Below are positions 54,206 through 64,000 of a DNA stretch of 64,000 nt, one piece after another. The translations under genes were made by a program, and so were the position numbers. The stretch covers positions 98,846 to 162,845 of the forward strand of contig NZ_AUEA01000012.1 in NCBI RefSeq assembly GCF_000425745.1, written 5' to 3'. The notes beneath the pieces are model-generated. The model did not search any database, was not told where the DNA came from, and saw only the letters and a program-made list of their open reading frames with translations. This DNA is from Pseudomonas cremoricolorata DSM 17059 = NBRC 16634 (lineage in GTDB: Bacteria > Pseudomonadota > Gammaproteobacteria > Pseudomonadales > Pseudomonadaceae). Numbering within the stretch: the first letter of the stretch is position 1; each line of letters opens with the position of its first letter.

Positions 54206-55909
54206 ATGCTTGCCTCGACAAGGACGTTGGTGAGCGGCTACGCACTGTGCCTGGCGTTTTTCAGCGCCACGCCGGTACTGGCTGCCACGCCCGGTGAACA
54301 AGACCTCATCCGCGACCGTCAGGACCGCCTGCTCGAAGAGCAGCGCCGGCGCCTGCAAGAGCTCAAGGACCTGCCCGGCCGGCAGACCGCCCCCAGCACA
54401 CCGGCCACCCCCACCGACGACCGTTGCTTCGACATCAAGCGCATCGAGCTCAAGGGCGCCGATGCCCTGACGCCCGCCGAACGCACAGCGCTGGTCGAGC
54501 CGTTCCAGGGCAAATGCCTGGGCCTCGAGCAGCTCAACGAAGTGCTCAAGGCAGTCACCGACCACTACATCGACAAAGGCCTGGTCACCAGCCGCGCCTA
54601 CCTGCCGCAGCAGGACTTATCCACAGGCGTGCTGCAGGTGCTGGTGGTTGAAGGTAAGCTGGAAAACCTGCGCAGCGACGCTGCCGAGGGCTTCACTGCC
54701 CGTGAGTTGGCGATGACCTTCCCCGGCAAGGAGGGCGAACTGGTCAATCTGCGTGAGCTGGAGCAGATGACCGACCAGCTCAACCGCCTGCCGTCCAACC
54801 GCGCGCAGATCGAGCTGACCCCCGGCCAGGCCATCGGCGGCAGCGACGTTGCGGTGAAGAACACGCCCGACAAACCCTGGCGCGCCAACCTCTCGCGCAA
54901 CAACGATGGCCAGCGCAGCACCGGCGAGCAGCAGTGGAACATCGGCCTGGACTGGGACAACCCGCTGGGCCTGGCCGACCAGGTGAGCCTGCGCGGCGGC
55001 CACGATGCCATTCGCGACCACGACAAGGGCTCGCGCAATGCCCTGTTCTCGTACAGCGTGCCGTGGGGCTGGTGGACCTTCAATTACCTGTACAGCGAGA
55101 CCCACTACCGCACGCAACTGGACGTCGGCGGCGGCGATGCCAAGCAGGATGGCGACAGCCAGAACCATCAACTGAGCGCCGAGCGGGTGATTCATCGCGA
55201 TGCCCTGAGCAAGACCTCGGTCAACTTCGGCCTGGCGCACCTGCGCACCAACAACTTCTTCGACGGCAACAAGCTCGAGCTGAGCAGCAACCGCATCAGC
55301 GAGGCGCAGGTGGGCATCAACCACGGTCGGCGCATCGGCTCGGCGTTCCTCAACCTCGACTTAGGGATGCAGCAGGGCGTCGGCCTGTTCGATGCACAGG
55401 GCCGGCACCACCTCGAGCCTGGCGACCGCGACCCGCGCTACCGCAAGTACACCGGCACCCTGAGCTACCTGCACCCCTTCGAGCTGTGGGGCGAGAGCCT
55501 GGCCTTCACCAGCCTTGCCACCGGCCAGCGCAGTGAAGACCTGTTGTTCAGCCCGCAGCGCCTGAGCCTGGGCGGTTCATCGTCGGTGCGCGGCTACAAG
55601 GACCAGTTCCTCTCGGGCGACAGCGGCGGCTACTGGCGCAACGAACTGCGCCTGACCCGCCCGGTGACCCTCGACTGGTTGCGCCCCGTGCTGGCCGAGT
55701 ACGGCGCCGCCATCGGCTACGACCAGGGCGTGATTCGCAACGACCGCTACAACGGCGACGAACATGGCCGGCTGACCAGCAGCTCGCTGGAGCTGTACAC
55801 CCGCGGCCAGCATGTCGCCGCGTCGGTGACCTTCGCCCATTCCCTGGAACGTCCCGATGTGATCGACCGTGAAGCGCCGATCTATTTCCGTCTGGATGTT
55901 TTCCTTTAA
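54206..55909 (+). CDS. Two-partner secretion outer-membrane transporter (TpsB/CdiB-like)
   Basis: This 567-residue Omp85-type transporter exports the adjacent giant TpsA. It has a signal peptide (MLASTRTLVSGYALCLAFFSATPVLA), a charged N-terminal helix rich in Glu/Arg (EEQRRRLQELKDL), two POTRA domains to about residue 220 (CFDIKRIELKGADALTP is the first), and a C-terminal barrel with the conserved loop motif SSSVRGYKDQFLSGDSGGYWRNEL and terminal FRLDVFL. The start at 54206 is chosen for the signal peptide; the ribosome site is weak. It is 24 bp before tpsA. Confidence 0.93.
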   Translation: MLASTRTLVSGYALCLAFFSATPVLAATPGEQDLIRDRQDRLLEEQRRRLQELKDLPGRQTAPSTPATPTDDRCFDIKRIELKGADALTPAERTALVEPFQGKCLGLEQLNEVLKAVTDHYIDKGLVTSRAYLPQQDLSTGVLQVLVVEGKLENLRSDAAEGFTARELAMTFPGKEGELVNLRELEQMTDQLNRLPSNRAQIELTPGQAIGGSDVAVKNTPDKPWRANLSRNNDGQRSTGEQQWNIGLDWDNPLGLADQVSLRGGHDAIRDHDKGSRNALFSYSVPWGWWTFNYLYSETHYRTQLDVGGGDAKQDGDSQNHQLSAERVIHRDALSKTSVNFGLAHLRTNNFFDGNKLELSSNRISEAQVGINHGRRIGSAFLNLDLGMQQGVGLFDAQGRHHLEPGDRDPRYRKYTGTLSYLHPFELWGESLAFTSLATGQRSEDLLFSPQRLSLGGSSSVRGYKDQFLSGDSGGYWRNELRLTRPVTLDWLRPVLAEYGAAIGYDQGVIRNDRYNGDEHGRLTSSSLELYTRGQHVAASVTFAHSLERPDVIDREAPIYFRLDVFL

Positions 55910-55933
55910 CACCGCAGTTCCGAGGTTGCTTAC

Positions 55934-58900
55934 ATGGACGTTCATCAAATGGCCCTGCTGGCGCGTCAGCCTTCCGCTCGCGTGACCGAGCGCGCCACCT
56001 TCCTCGGCATGCCCAAGCGCCTGCTGGCCGTGCTGCTGGTCAACGTGATGTTCTGGCAGCCGCTGTGGGCCCAGGCCGATGGCATCGCCGTGAGCGGCAC
56101 CACCAACACCCAGGTCGGCAAGGCCGGCAATGGCGTGCCGGTGATCAACATCGCCGCGCCCAATGGCGCCGGGCTGTCGCACAACCAGTTCAAGCAGTAC
56201 AACGTCGACCGCAACGGGGTGATCCTCAACAACTCGACCCAGGCCATCCAGGCCACGCAACTGGGCGGCAACATTCTCGGCAACGACCAGCTCAAGGGCC
56301 GTGCGGCGAACACCATCCTCAATGAAGTCACCGGCGCCAACGCCACCCAGCTCAGGGGCTACACCGAGGTGGCCGGGCAAAGTGCGCGGGTCATCGTGGC
56401 CAATCCCGACGGCATCAGTTGCAACGGTTGCGGCTTCATCAACACGCCACGGGTGACGCTCAGCACCGGCAAGCCCGAACTCAATGCCAGCGGCAAGCTC
56501 GAGCGCTTCGCCGTGGATGGCGGCAGCGTCAGCATCGACGGGCAAGGCCTGGATGCCAGCCGCGTCGATCAGTTCGATATCATCACCCGTTCGGCGAAGA
56601 TCAACGCCGATATCCACGCCAAGCAGCTCAACGTCATCGCCGGTGCCAACGATGTCGACGCAGACACCCTGGCCACGCGCGCCCGCACCGGTAATCCGGC
56701 AGACAAACCGCAACTGGCCATCGACTCCTCGGCCCTGGGCGGCATGTACGCCGACACCATCAAGCTGGTGGGCACCGAGCGCGGCGTCGGCGTGAAAACC
56801 GCCGGCAACCTGGCGGCCAGCGCTGGCGACATCCAGCTCGACGCCAATGGTCACCTGAACATGGCCCAGGCCTCGGCCAAGGGCACCTTGGACATCAAGG
56901 CCGCCAGCGTTGAACTCACTGGCAAGGCCTACGCCGGCAACGCCCGCGTACGCACCCCGGGCGAGCTGAGCAACGCGCAGAGCCTGGCCACCCGCGACAG
57001 CATCGATATCAGCGCAGGCAGCGTGCGCAATGCCGGCACCCTGGCCGCCGGGGTCAACACCGACAACACCCGCAACGCCAAGGGCGACCTGCGCATCGAC
57101 GCCGCTCAGGTGAGCAACAGCGGCAGCCTCGAAGCCAGCCGCCGCCTCAGCGTCAAGGCCAGCGAGGCTGTGGATAACCGTGCGGTGATGCAGGCCAAAA
57201 CGGTCGAACTGAGCACCGCCCAACTAACCAACCAGGGCAAGAATGCGCGCATCGTCGGCGAACAGGCGCTGGTTCTGGCCACGCCGGCCATCGTCAACCT
57301 GGAAGGGGTGATCCGTTTCGGCAATGGCCAGGATGTGTCGTTGCAGCTCGATCGCCTGGAAAACCGCAACGGCCTGATCCAGACCGGCAACGCCAGCCTG
57401 GCGATCAAGGCCAAGGCTGTGGATAACCAGGCCGGGCAGATCGATGCCAGCCGCCTGAGCCTCGACACCGACACCCTCGACAACCGCGCCGGCCTGCTTT
57501 CGGCCCGCAGCGGTAATGCCCAGATCAACGCCCGTAGCAGCCTGGACAACAGCGCCGGCACCGTACAGGCACAGCAGCGCCTGAGCATCGATGCTGGTGA
57601 GCTGATCAACCAGAATGGCCGCCTGCTGGCCATCGCCGGCGACCTGCGCCTGAGCGCCAGCAGCCTCGACAACCGTGCCGGCCGCCTGCTCGGCGCCGCA
57701 GTGGATATCGCCGCACCGGGCGCCCGCATCGATAACCGCGGCGGCAAGATCGTCGCCGAGCGCATCGACCTGCGCGCCGCAGCGTTGGACAACCGTGAGC
57801 AAGGCCTGCTAGCTGCCGGTGCCCAGGGCCTGGCACTGATGCTTGCCAGCCAGAGCAACGACGCCAGCCAGCCGCACCTGCTCAACCGTGGCGGCCAGCT
57901 ACAAAGCGAAGGCGCGCTGGCGCTGAGCGGCGCCTGGCTGGACAACAGCGGCGGCACCGTGGTGGGCAAGCAGCTGCTGGTAGACGCAGCGCGCCTGCAC
58001 AACGACGACAAAGGCGCGCTGGTCAGCGATGGCGGCGATATCCGCCTGAACGTCGGCACTACCCTGAGCAACCTCGGCGGGGTGCTCGATGCCGGTAACG
58101 GCGCGCTTGTTCTGCGTGGCGGGGCGGCTGTGGATAACCAGGCCGGCAGCCTGCGCGGCAAGCAGCTCGACCTGGCTGTCAGCAGCCTCGATAACAGCCA
58201 GCAAGGCCAACTGGTGGCCGGCAGCGGCGGCCTGAACTACAGCGGCAACCTGCTCGACAACGACCAAGGCAGCGTGCTGGCCCGTGGCGGCCAGGTGCGC
58301 CTGGACATGGCGGGCGGCAGCGTCAGCAACCTGGGCGGGGCCATTCAGGGCGACAGCGTGCTGATCGACGCCGCGCGCCTGAGCAACGGCCGTCTGGCCG
58401 ACGACACCGGCTCCATCGCCAGCCTGGCCGGCGACCTCACCCTCAACGTCGGCAACCTGAGCAACAGCGGCGGGCAACTGTTCGCCCGCTACGCCCTGGC
58501 CTTCCAGGGCGACCGCCTGAGCAACACCGGCGGCGCCCAGCTCAGCGGCGAAGGCGTGCGCATCGCCGCCGGCCAGCTCGACAACCAGGGCGGCCTGATC
58601 GAAGCCAACAGCAGCCTGACCCTGAGCGGCGCCACGCTGGACAACCGCGGCGGCCAACTGCGCGCCCTCGGCAACCCCAGCGGCGCCGCGAAAAGCGCCA
58701 GCGCCAGCGACCTCAGCAGCCTCGACTTCAGCGAACGCATCGACAACAGCAACGGCCGTATTGCCGTCGGCAGCAGCGCGCTGCGCCTCAAGGCCGATGC
58801 CCTCGACAACCGCGACGGCAGCCTGGAACACGCAGGCGCCGGCCTGCTGACCCTCGACTTCAAGCGCTTGAACGGTGCGGGCGGCAGCATCAACGCCCTG

Positions 58901-61900
58901 GGCAGCGGTGACTGGCAGTTCGGCAGCGTCGATGGCCTGGGCAAGGTGCAACTGAACAAGGCCCTGACCTACACCAGCGATGCGCTGGCCTTGCAGGCCG
59001 GTGATCGTCTGGCCAGTGGCAGCGACCTGACCCTCAACCTGCGCCAGCTCGACAACGCCGGCGACCTGCTCAGCGACGGCAACCTGCAGCTCAACCTCAG
59101 CGGCGACCTGAGCAACAGCGGTCGCCTCTCGGCCCAGCGCCTGATCGCCATCAAGGCCAATCAGCTGACCCAGAACGGCGGCCGTATCGGCGCCGGCAGC
59201 GATTTGCGCCTCGAGCTTGCCGGCAACCTCGACAACCTCGGCTTCCTGACGGCGCGCAATACCCTCAGCATCGACGCCGCACGCATCGACAACCGCGGCA
59301 CCCTCGGTGCCCAGGGCGCGGCTATCCTCAGCGCCAGCCAGTCGATCAACAACGGTGCCGACGCGTTGCTGTTCAGCGGCGGCGGCATGGCCCTGCGCAG
59401 CGCCGCGGTGAACAACCTCTACGGCGACCTCTACAGCGTTGGCGATCTCTCGGTGGCCGGCCTCGACGGCGCTCCCGCGCAGCGCTTCAGCAACCTTTCC
59501 GGCACCGTCGAAAGCCAGGGCGCCATTAGCCTGAACGCTGCCTTCGTGGAAAACGCCAAGGCTGAATTCGAACTCGGCCAGACCGTCGTCTCGGGCAGCC
59601 TGAGCTGGGTTTGCGGCCAGCACTGCAAAGGCCATGACTCGTTCAAGCGTGGCGAAATCACCATCGAGCAGACCCTGCTGGAAACTGCGGTCAAGGATTC
59701 GCCGTCGGCGCGCCTGGTCGCCGGCAAGGACCTGACCATCAACGCCGATCAGGTGCAGAACCGCTACAGCCTGCTGGCGGCCAACGGCAACCTCGGTATC
59801 ACCGCCAACGACCTGCTCAACCTCGGCGCTTCCGAGCGCACCGGGCACGAGATCACCGTCATCGGCACCCCCGGACGCATCGACACCGGCTACTGGGACC
59901 AGATGGAATACATCGACGTGCCGGCGTTCAACGCCGCCGTCGCCGCCGGCAACTTCGACCTGGCACGCTTCGAGCTGCTCAAGTCGCGCTCAGCCGACAG
60001 CCGCTTCGCCGAGCTCAGCCACGACCTGCCCTGGACCGATAAATCACCGCCGCTGTACGCCGCCACCCTGCAAGCCGGCGGCACGGTCAACCTCAACGTG
60101 GCGCGCAGCGTACAGAACGGCGCGGTGAGCGAGCACAACGTGCTGGAGATCCTCACCGGCGCCCTCGGCGACGACCAGACCAGCGCCCCGCTGGGCGTGC
60201 TCGAACTGACCCTGAACAAGCAGGCCGAGGGCGCCAACAGCGTCGGCATCGGCAGCGTCACCCCGGTCAAGCGCGTCGACGCCGATGGCAGCGTGCAGAC
60301 CGGCTTCACCCCCGTCGACTACAGCGGCATTCCGTTCGTCAGCGTCGACCCGACCCAGGGCGCCACCTTCCAACTGCCCAAGGGCGAGTACGGGCTGTTC
60401 ATCCGCAACCCTGACCCAACCAGCAATTACCTGATCGAGACCAACCCCAAGCTCACCGACCTGTCGCAGTTCCTCGGCTCCGACTACCTGCTCGACCGCC
60501 TGAAAATCGACCCCGACAACAACTGGCGGCGCCTGGGTGACGGCCTCTACGAACAACGCCTGATCCGCGACGCGGTGCTTGCGCAAACCGGCCAACGCTT
60601 CCTCGCCAACGGCCTTGCCAGCGACTACGACCAGTACCGCTACCTGATGGACAACGCCGTCGCCAGCAAGGACGCGCTCAACCTCAGCCTCGGCGTGAGC
60701 CTCAACGCCGAACAGGTCGGCGCCCTGACCCACGACATCGTGTGGATGGAAAACCGCGTGGTGGAAGGGCAGAAGGTGCTGGTGCCGGTGCTGTACCTGG
60801 CCAAGGCCGACGCCCGCAACGTGCGCGGCAACAGCCTGATTCAGGGCCGCGACCTCAACCTGATCAGCGGCGGCGACCTGATCAACGTCGGCACCCTGCG
60901 CGCCAGCAACGACCTCAACGTCGCCAGCGGCGGCAGCATCTACCAGGGCGGTCTGGTGGAGGCCGGCAACAACCTGCAGATGCTCGCCCAGGACAGCATC
61001 CGCAACGCCATGGCCGGCGAAATCCGCGGCGAACGCGTGAGCCTCACCGCCGTGAAAGGCGACATCCTCAACGAACGCACGGCGATCAAAGTGCGTGATG
61101 GGGTGGGGTACAAGACGTTTACGGATGTGGGGAGTGGTATCAGTGCCGGCAAGGACCTGACGGTCTCGGCGGGGCGCGACATCACCAACTACGGCAGTGT
61201 GCGCGCAGGTAACACTGCGACGCTGCAGGCGGGCGGTGACGTCAACCTGCTGGCGAAAACCGACGAAAGCCAGAAGCGCCAACTGCTTGAAGGTGGCCAC
61301 CGCACCATCACCAAGACCCAGGCTCGGCAGTTGTCTTCCAGCGTTGCCGCAGGCAGCGACCTGAACACCGCCGCCAACCGCGACATCAACGTCGTCGCCA
61401 GCCGCGCCAGCGCCGGCAAGGATCTGGCCCTCGACGCCGGCCGTGACGTCAACATCGCCTCGGCTCAGAACGAAGACGCCTACAGCGCATTCAAGAAAAG
61501 CAGCGGCTCATTCGGGCGCAAGAAAACCCATCAGGAAGAAACCTACGACGCCACCAACGTCGCCTCGAAGATCGAGGCTGGTCAGGACCTGACCATCAAC
61601 ACCCGCAAGGCCGCCGATGGCGGAGTCAGCCTCAGCGGCGGGCGCGACGTGAACATCGTCGGCAGCCAGCTTTCGGCGGGCAACGACCTGATCCTCGGCG
61701 CCACCAGCGACGTCTCCATCAACGCCGCAGCCGAACAGCACGGCACCTACAGCAAGACCACCAAGTCTGGCTCGTTCGGCCTGTCGAAAAGCGGCAAGAG
61801 CCAGATGACCAGCAATGTCGCCCAGGTCGGCAGCGAACTGAGCGCAGGCAATGACGCGGTGATCGCCACTGGCCGCGATGTGAACCTGCGCGGCAGCAGT

Positions 61901-64000
61901 ATTGAGGCGGGCAGAGATGCCGACCTCAGAGCCGGTCTGCTGGACAAATCCGGCGACATCAACCTGCTTTCGGCCAACCAAGAAGCCTTTAGCCACCAGG
62001 AGAAATACAAGAAGAAAACCGGGCTTTCATTGTCGGGCGGCTTCCTGTCCATCGCCTCGGCCAAGGAGGCGGGCAACCAGGCGCAGGACGTCACCAGCGT
62101 CGGCAGCCAGATCGACGCCATGCGCAATGCCTACCTGCGCAGCGAGCGCGACATCAACGTGGTCGGTAGCCGCATCGATGCTGGTGACGATATCGGCCTG
62201 CAAGCCGGCCGGGATGTCAACGTGCTGGCCGCGCAGAACAGCCATTCCAGCCAGGACTGGAAGAGCAAGAAGCAGACCGGCATCGGTATTTCCTCCGATG
62301 ACAACGGCGTCACCCTGTTCGCCGGCAACGAGCGCAACAAGGCCAAGGATCGCCTCGCCCAGGAAACCAGCGCAGCCAGCCAGATCAGCGCAGGTGGCAA
62401 CCTGGACGTTGCCGCACGACGCGACATCAACCAGGTCGGCTCCGACCTGCAAGCCTTCAACGACATTCGCCTGGCCGCGGGTCGTGACGTCAACATCGAT
62501 GCCGCCCGCGAGTCGCAGGTCACCGAACAGATGCGCGAGCGTTCGCGCAACGGCCTCAGCGCCACCATCAACCACAACTTCGGCAACACCAAGGATGCCG
62601 TCAGCGGTGCCGGCAAGGGCGAAGACGCCACCAGTAAAGCCTCCAGCACGCTGCGGGCCGTCGACAGCATCTCGCAGTTCCTCTCCGGCCCGACGGCAGA
62701 CGCCAAGTTCGGCAACAGCCGCGAGAGCAGCCGCCAGATCGTTACCGAAACCAGCAACCGCCCGTCCACCCTGGATGCCGGCAACGACCTGAACATCGCC
62801 GCCAACAACGCTGTGCGCATCAGCGGCGGACAGTTGCAGTCGGGCCGCGATATCAACATCCAGGGCCGCGACGTCACCCTCGATGCAGCCAAAGGCAGCT
62901 ACGCCCAGGAAAGCAGCGAGCAGAAGAGCTGGAGCGGCATCCACGGCGGCACCAGCGGCGGCTTCAAGATCGGCGTCGGCGGCAGCCGCGGCGTGGCCGA
63001 CAACGACCAGAGCCAGGGCAACTCGACCGTCACGGCCTTGCAGGCCGGGCGCGATGCCAACCTCAAGGCCAGCAACGACCTCAACCTGATCGGCACGCAG
63101 ATCCAGACCCAGCGCGACATCAACCTGGGCGCCGGCAACACCCTCAACATCACCGCTGCGCAAAACGACAGCGAAACCAACAACAGCCGTCGCAGCGGTG
63201 GCGGCGAAGTCGGCCTAGCCATTGGCTCAGAAGGCGTGGGGTTCTACGCCAGCGTCAACATGGGCAAGGGCAATCTCGAGCGCGAGGGCGAGCAGCAACA
63301 GGAAGCCTACCTCTACGCCGGCAACCAGCTGGCCTTCACCAGCGGCCAGGACACCAACATTGGCGGCGCCACTCTGCGCGGCAAGGATGTGGTCGGCCGC
63401 GTAGGCCGCGACCTCAACGTCAGCTCACTGCCCGACACAGGCAAGGTGCAAGGCAAGGAATTCGACCTCAGCGCCACGGTGGTGGTCGGCCCTGGATCGG
63501 GCGCCAGCGGCTCGGTGGGCTACGGCAAGACCACCGGTGACAAGAACTGGGTCGAGAAACAGACCAGCATCACCGCCCAGGACAAGCTCGACCTGCGCAC
63601 CGGCAACCACACCCAGCTCGACGGCGCGCTGATCGCCTCCGACACCGGCAACCTCAAGCTCGACACCAACACCCTGGGCTTCAGCGACATCGCCGGCAAG
63701 GACAAGGAGCACGGCTACTACCTCAACGTCGGCGGCTCGTACGGCATCGGCAAGGACACCACCCAAGACCCAAGCCAGGTCGGCAAGGGCGACAACCAGA
63801 AAGACGGCTGGAGTGTCGAGGGCTGGAACTACAACAAGGACCGCCAGCAGATCGTGCGCGGCACGGTCGGCGCAGGCGAAGTGGTGGTACGCGCAGACCG
63901 CGACGGCCAGGACTCGACCACAGGCCTGAACCGCGATGTGGATCGGGCGTATGAAGTCACCAAGGATGATGAGCGGCGGACTGATCTGTATGTGACCAAG
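55934..64000 (+). CDS. Giant filamentous-haemagglutinin/CdiA-like exoprotein (TpsA), 3' end beyond window
   Basis: The frame stays open to the window end, giving at least 2689 residues. It has a long signal peptide to about residue 48 (MPKRLLAVLLVNVMFWQPLWAQA) and a TPS domain with NPDG at 157-160 and CNGCGF at 163-168. A repeat region with many LDNRAG/LSNxGG units follows to about residue 1200. A non-repeat stretch (about 1223-1630, with WVCGQHCKGHDSF) is followed by a second repeat region rich in AGRDVNI. This order matches CdiA: FHA-1, receptor-binding region, FHA-2. The pretoxin and toxin parts and any immunity gene lie downstream, so a plain adhesin cannot be excluded. TpsB-then-TpsA order fits cdiBA. 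Confidence 0.93.
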   Translation, partial: MDVHQMALLARQPSARVTERATFLGMPKRLLAVLLVNVMFWQPLWAQADGIAVSGTTNTQVGKAGNGVPVINIAAPNGAGLSHNQFKQYNVDRNGVILNNSTQAIQATQLGGNILGNDQLKGRAANTILNEVTGANATQLRGYTEVAGQSARVIVANPDGISCNGCGFINTPRVTLSTGKPELNASGKLERFAVDGGSVSIDGQGLDASRVDQFDIITRSAKINADIHAKQLNVIAGANDVDADTLATRARTGNPADKPQLAIDSSALGGMYADTIKLVGTERGVGVKTAGNLAASAGDIQLDANGHLNMAQASAKGTLDIKAASVELTGKAYAGNARVRTPGELSNAQSLATRDSIDISAGSVRNAGTLAAGVNTDNTRNAKGDLRIDAAQVSNSGSLEASRRLSVKASEAVDNRAVMQAKTVELSTAQLTNQGKNARIVGEQALVLATPAIVNLEGVIRFGNGQDVSLQLDRLENRNGLIQTGNASLAIKAKAVDNQAGQIDASRLSLDTDTLDNRAGLLSARSGNAQINARSSLDNSAGTVQAQQRLSIDAGELINQNGRLLAIAGDLRLSASSLDNRAGRLLGAAVDIAAPGARIDNRGGKIVAERIDLRAAALDNREQGLLAAGAQGLALMLASQSNDASQPHLLNRGGQLQSEGALALSGAWLDNSGGTVVGKQLLVDAARLHNDDKGALVSDGGDIRLNVGTTLSNLGGVLDAGNGALVLRGGAAVDNQAGSLRGKQLDLAVSSLDNSQQGQLVAGSGGLNYSGNLLDNDQGSVLARGGQVRLDMAGGSVSNLGGAIQGDSVLIDAARLSNGRLADDTGSIASLAGDLTLNVGNLSNSGGQLFARYALAFQGDRLSNTGGAQLSGEGVRIAAGQLDNQGGLIEANSSLTLSGATLDNRGGQLRALGNPSGAAKSASASDLSSLDFSERIDNSNGRIAVGSSALRLKADALDNRDGSLEHAGAGLLTLDFKRLNGAGGSINALGSGDWQFGSVDGLGKVQLNKALTYTSDALALQAGDRLASGSDLTLNLRQLDNAGDLLSDGNLQLNLSGDLSNSGRLSAQRLIAIKANQLTQNGGRIGAGSDLRLELAGNLDNLGFLTARNTLSIDAARIDNRGTLGAQGAAILSASQSINNGADALLFSGGGMALRSAAVNNLYGDLYSVGDLSVAGLDGAPAQRFSNLSGTVESQGAISLNAAFVENAKAEFELGQTVVSGSLSWVCGQHCKGHDSFKRGEITIEQTLLETAVKDSPSARLVAGKDLTINADQVQNRYSLLAANGNLGITANDLLNLGASERTGHEITVIGTPGRIDTGYWDQMEYIDVPAFNAAVAAGNFDLARFELLKSRSADSRFAELSHDLPWTDKSPPLYAATLQAGGTVNLNVARSVQNGAVSEHNVLEILTGALGDDQTSAPLGVLELTLNKQAEGANSVGIGSVTPVKRVDADGSVQTGFTPVDYSGIPFVSVDPTQGATFQLPKGEYGLFIRNPDPTSNYLIETNPKLTDLSQFLGSDYLLDRLKIDPDNNWRRLGDGLYEQRLIRDAVLAQTGQRFLANGLASDYDQYRYLMDNAVASKDALNLSLGVSLNAEQVGALTHDIVWMENRVVEGQKVLVPVLYLAKADARNVRGNSLIQGRDLNLISGGDLINVGTLRASNDLNVASGGSIYQGGLVEAGNNLQMLAQDSIRNAMAGEIRGERVSLTAVKGDILNERTAIKVRDGVGYKTFTDVGSGISAGKDLTVSAGRDITNYGSVRAGNTATLQAGGDVNLLAKTDESQKRQLLEGGHRTITKTQARQLSSSVAAGSDLNTAANRDINVVASRASAGKDLALDAGRDVNIASAQNEDAYSAFKKSSGSFGRKKTHQEETYDATNVASKIEAGQDLTINTRKAADGGVSLSGGRDVNIVGSQLSAGNDLILGATSDVSINAAAEQHGTYSKTTKSGSFGLSKSGKSQMTSNVAQVGSELSAGNDAVIATGRDVNLRGSSIEAGRDADLRAGLLDKSGDINLLSANQEAFSHQEKYKKKTGLSLSGGFLSIASAKEAGNQAQDVTSVGSQIDAMRNAYLRSERDINVVGSRIDAGDDIGLQAGRDVNVLAAQNSHSSQDWKSKKQTGIGISSDDNGVTLFAGNERNKAKDRLAQETSAASQISAGGNLDVAARRDINQVGSDLQAFNDIRLAAGRDVNIDAARESQVTEQMRERSRNGLSATINHNFGNTKDAVSGAGKGEDATSKASSTLRAVDSISQFLSGPTADAKFGNSRESSRQIVTETSNRPSTLDAGNDLNIAANNAVRISGGQLQSGRDINIQGRDVTLDAAKGSYAQESSEQKSWSGIHGGTSGGFKIGVGGSRGVADNDQSQGNSTVTALQAGRDANLKASNDLNLIGTQIQTQRDINLGAGNTLNITAAQNDSETNNSRRSGGGEVGLAIGSEGVGFYASVNMGKGNLEREGEQQQEAYLYAGNQLAFTSGQDTNIGGATLRGKDVVGRVGRDLNVSSLPDTGKVQGKEFDLSATVVVGPGSGASGSVGYGKTTGDKNWVEKQTSITAQDKLDLRTGNHTQLDGALIASDTGNLKLDTNTLGFSDIAGKDKEHGYYLNVGGSYGIGKDTTQDPSQVGKGDNQKDGWSVEGWNYNKDRQQIVRGTVGAGEVVVRADRDGQDSTTGLNRDVDRAYEVTKDDERRTDLYVTK

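Noticed and set aside
57899..59848. 649-codon open frame antisense to TpsA
   Set aside because: It is a shadow of the GC-rich repeat frame: Ala/Val/Gln/Gly-biased low-complexity protein, no ribosome site, and the plus-strand frame has clear domain motifs.
56700..63900. Regular short repeats that could suggest a CRISPR array
   Set aside because: They are in-frame protein repeats of a haemagglutinin-type exoprotein, without constant-length spacers or cas genes.

Overview
The window reads as about 64 kb of a Pseudomonas chromosome around the replication origin, most like the P. putida/P. fluorescens lineages. The evidence is the conserved order yidC-yidD-rnpA-rpmH / oriC / dnaA-dnaN-recF-gyrB, the linked mnmEG-rsmG-parAB, atpIBEFHAGDC and glmU-glmR-glmS blocks, and two ParB-binding parS palindromes inside recF. 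The core genes look complete and intact.

Layout. (1) 1-11361: a quorum-sensing pair (the 3' part of a luxR and a complete luxI, convergent) is followed by a tightly packed, probably single operon: ketosynthase, MaoC-type dehydratase, acyl carrier protein, AurF-like diiron oxygenase, CrtI-like flavoprotein 1, alpha/beta hydrolase, FabG-like reductase, CrtI-like flavoprotein 2, 7Fe ferredoxin, CrtI/RetSat-like flavoprotein 3. Two lux-box-like palindromes lie between luxI and the ketosynthase. This looks like a cell-density-controlled, dissociated fatty-acid/polyketide pathway to a desaturated and oxygenated product that I do not recognise. It is the best candidate here for an undescribed system. 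(2) 11452-27462: replication and segregation core with two DnaA-box clusters, the classical oriC at 18.2-18.6 kb and a second at 22.75-23.13 kb. The two share the same box/AT-rich module. (3) 27507-34787: ATP synthase operon with a good promoter and a terminator. (4) 34845-38991: amino-sugar genes glmU, glmR, glmS, then an apparently empty attTn7 region. (5) 39221-39827: a structured leader that could hide or expose the ribosome-binding site of two tiny overlapping ORFs. (6) 40015-53934: accessory metabolism. A LysR regulator, benzoylformate decarboxylase, aromatic-acid MFS transporter, OprD-type porin, ketopantoate-reductase-family dehydrogenase, PobR, PobA, aromatic aldehyde dehydrogenase and an aryl-alcohol-dehydrogenase-like SDR fit a (4-hydroxy)mandelate to 4-hydroxybenzoate to protocatechuate module. 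(7) 54206-64000: a two-partner secretion system (TpsB, then a very large TpsA running off the window), with the order and architecture of a cdiBA contact-dependent inhibition locus.

Most other open frames are antisense or frame-shifted shadows caused by high GC. No tRNA, rRNA, CRISPR array, insertion sequence or clear pseudogene was seen.
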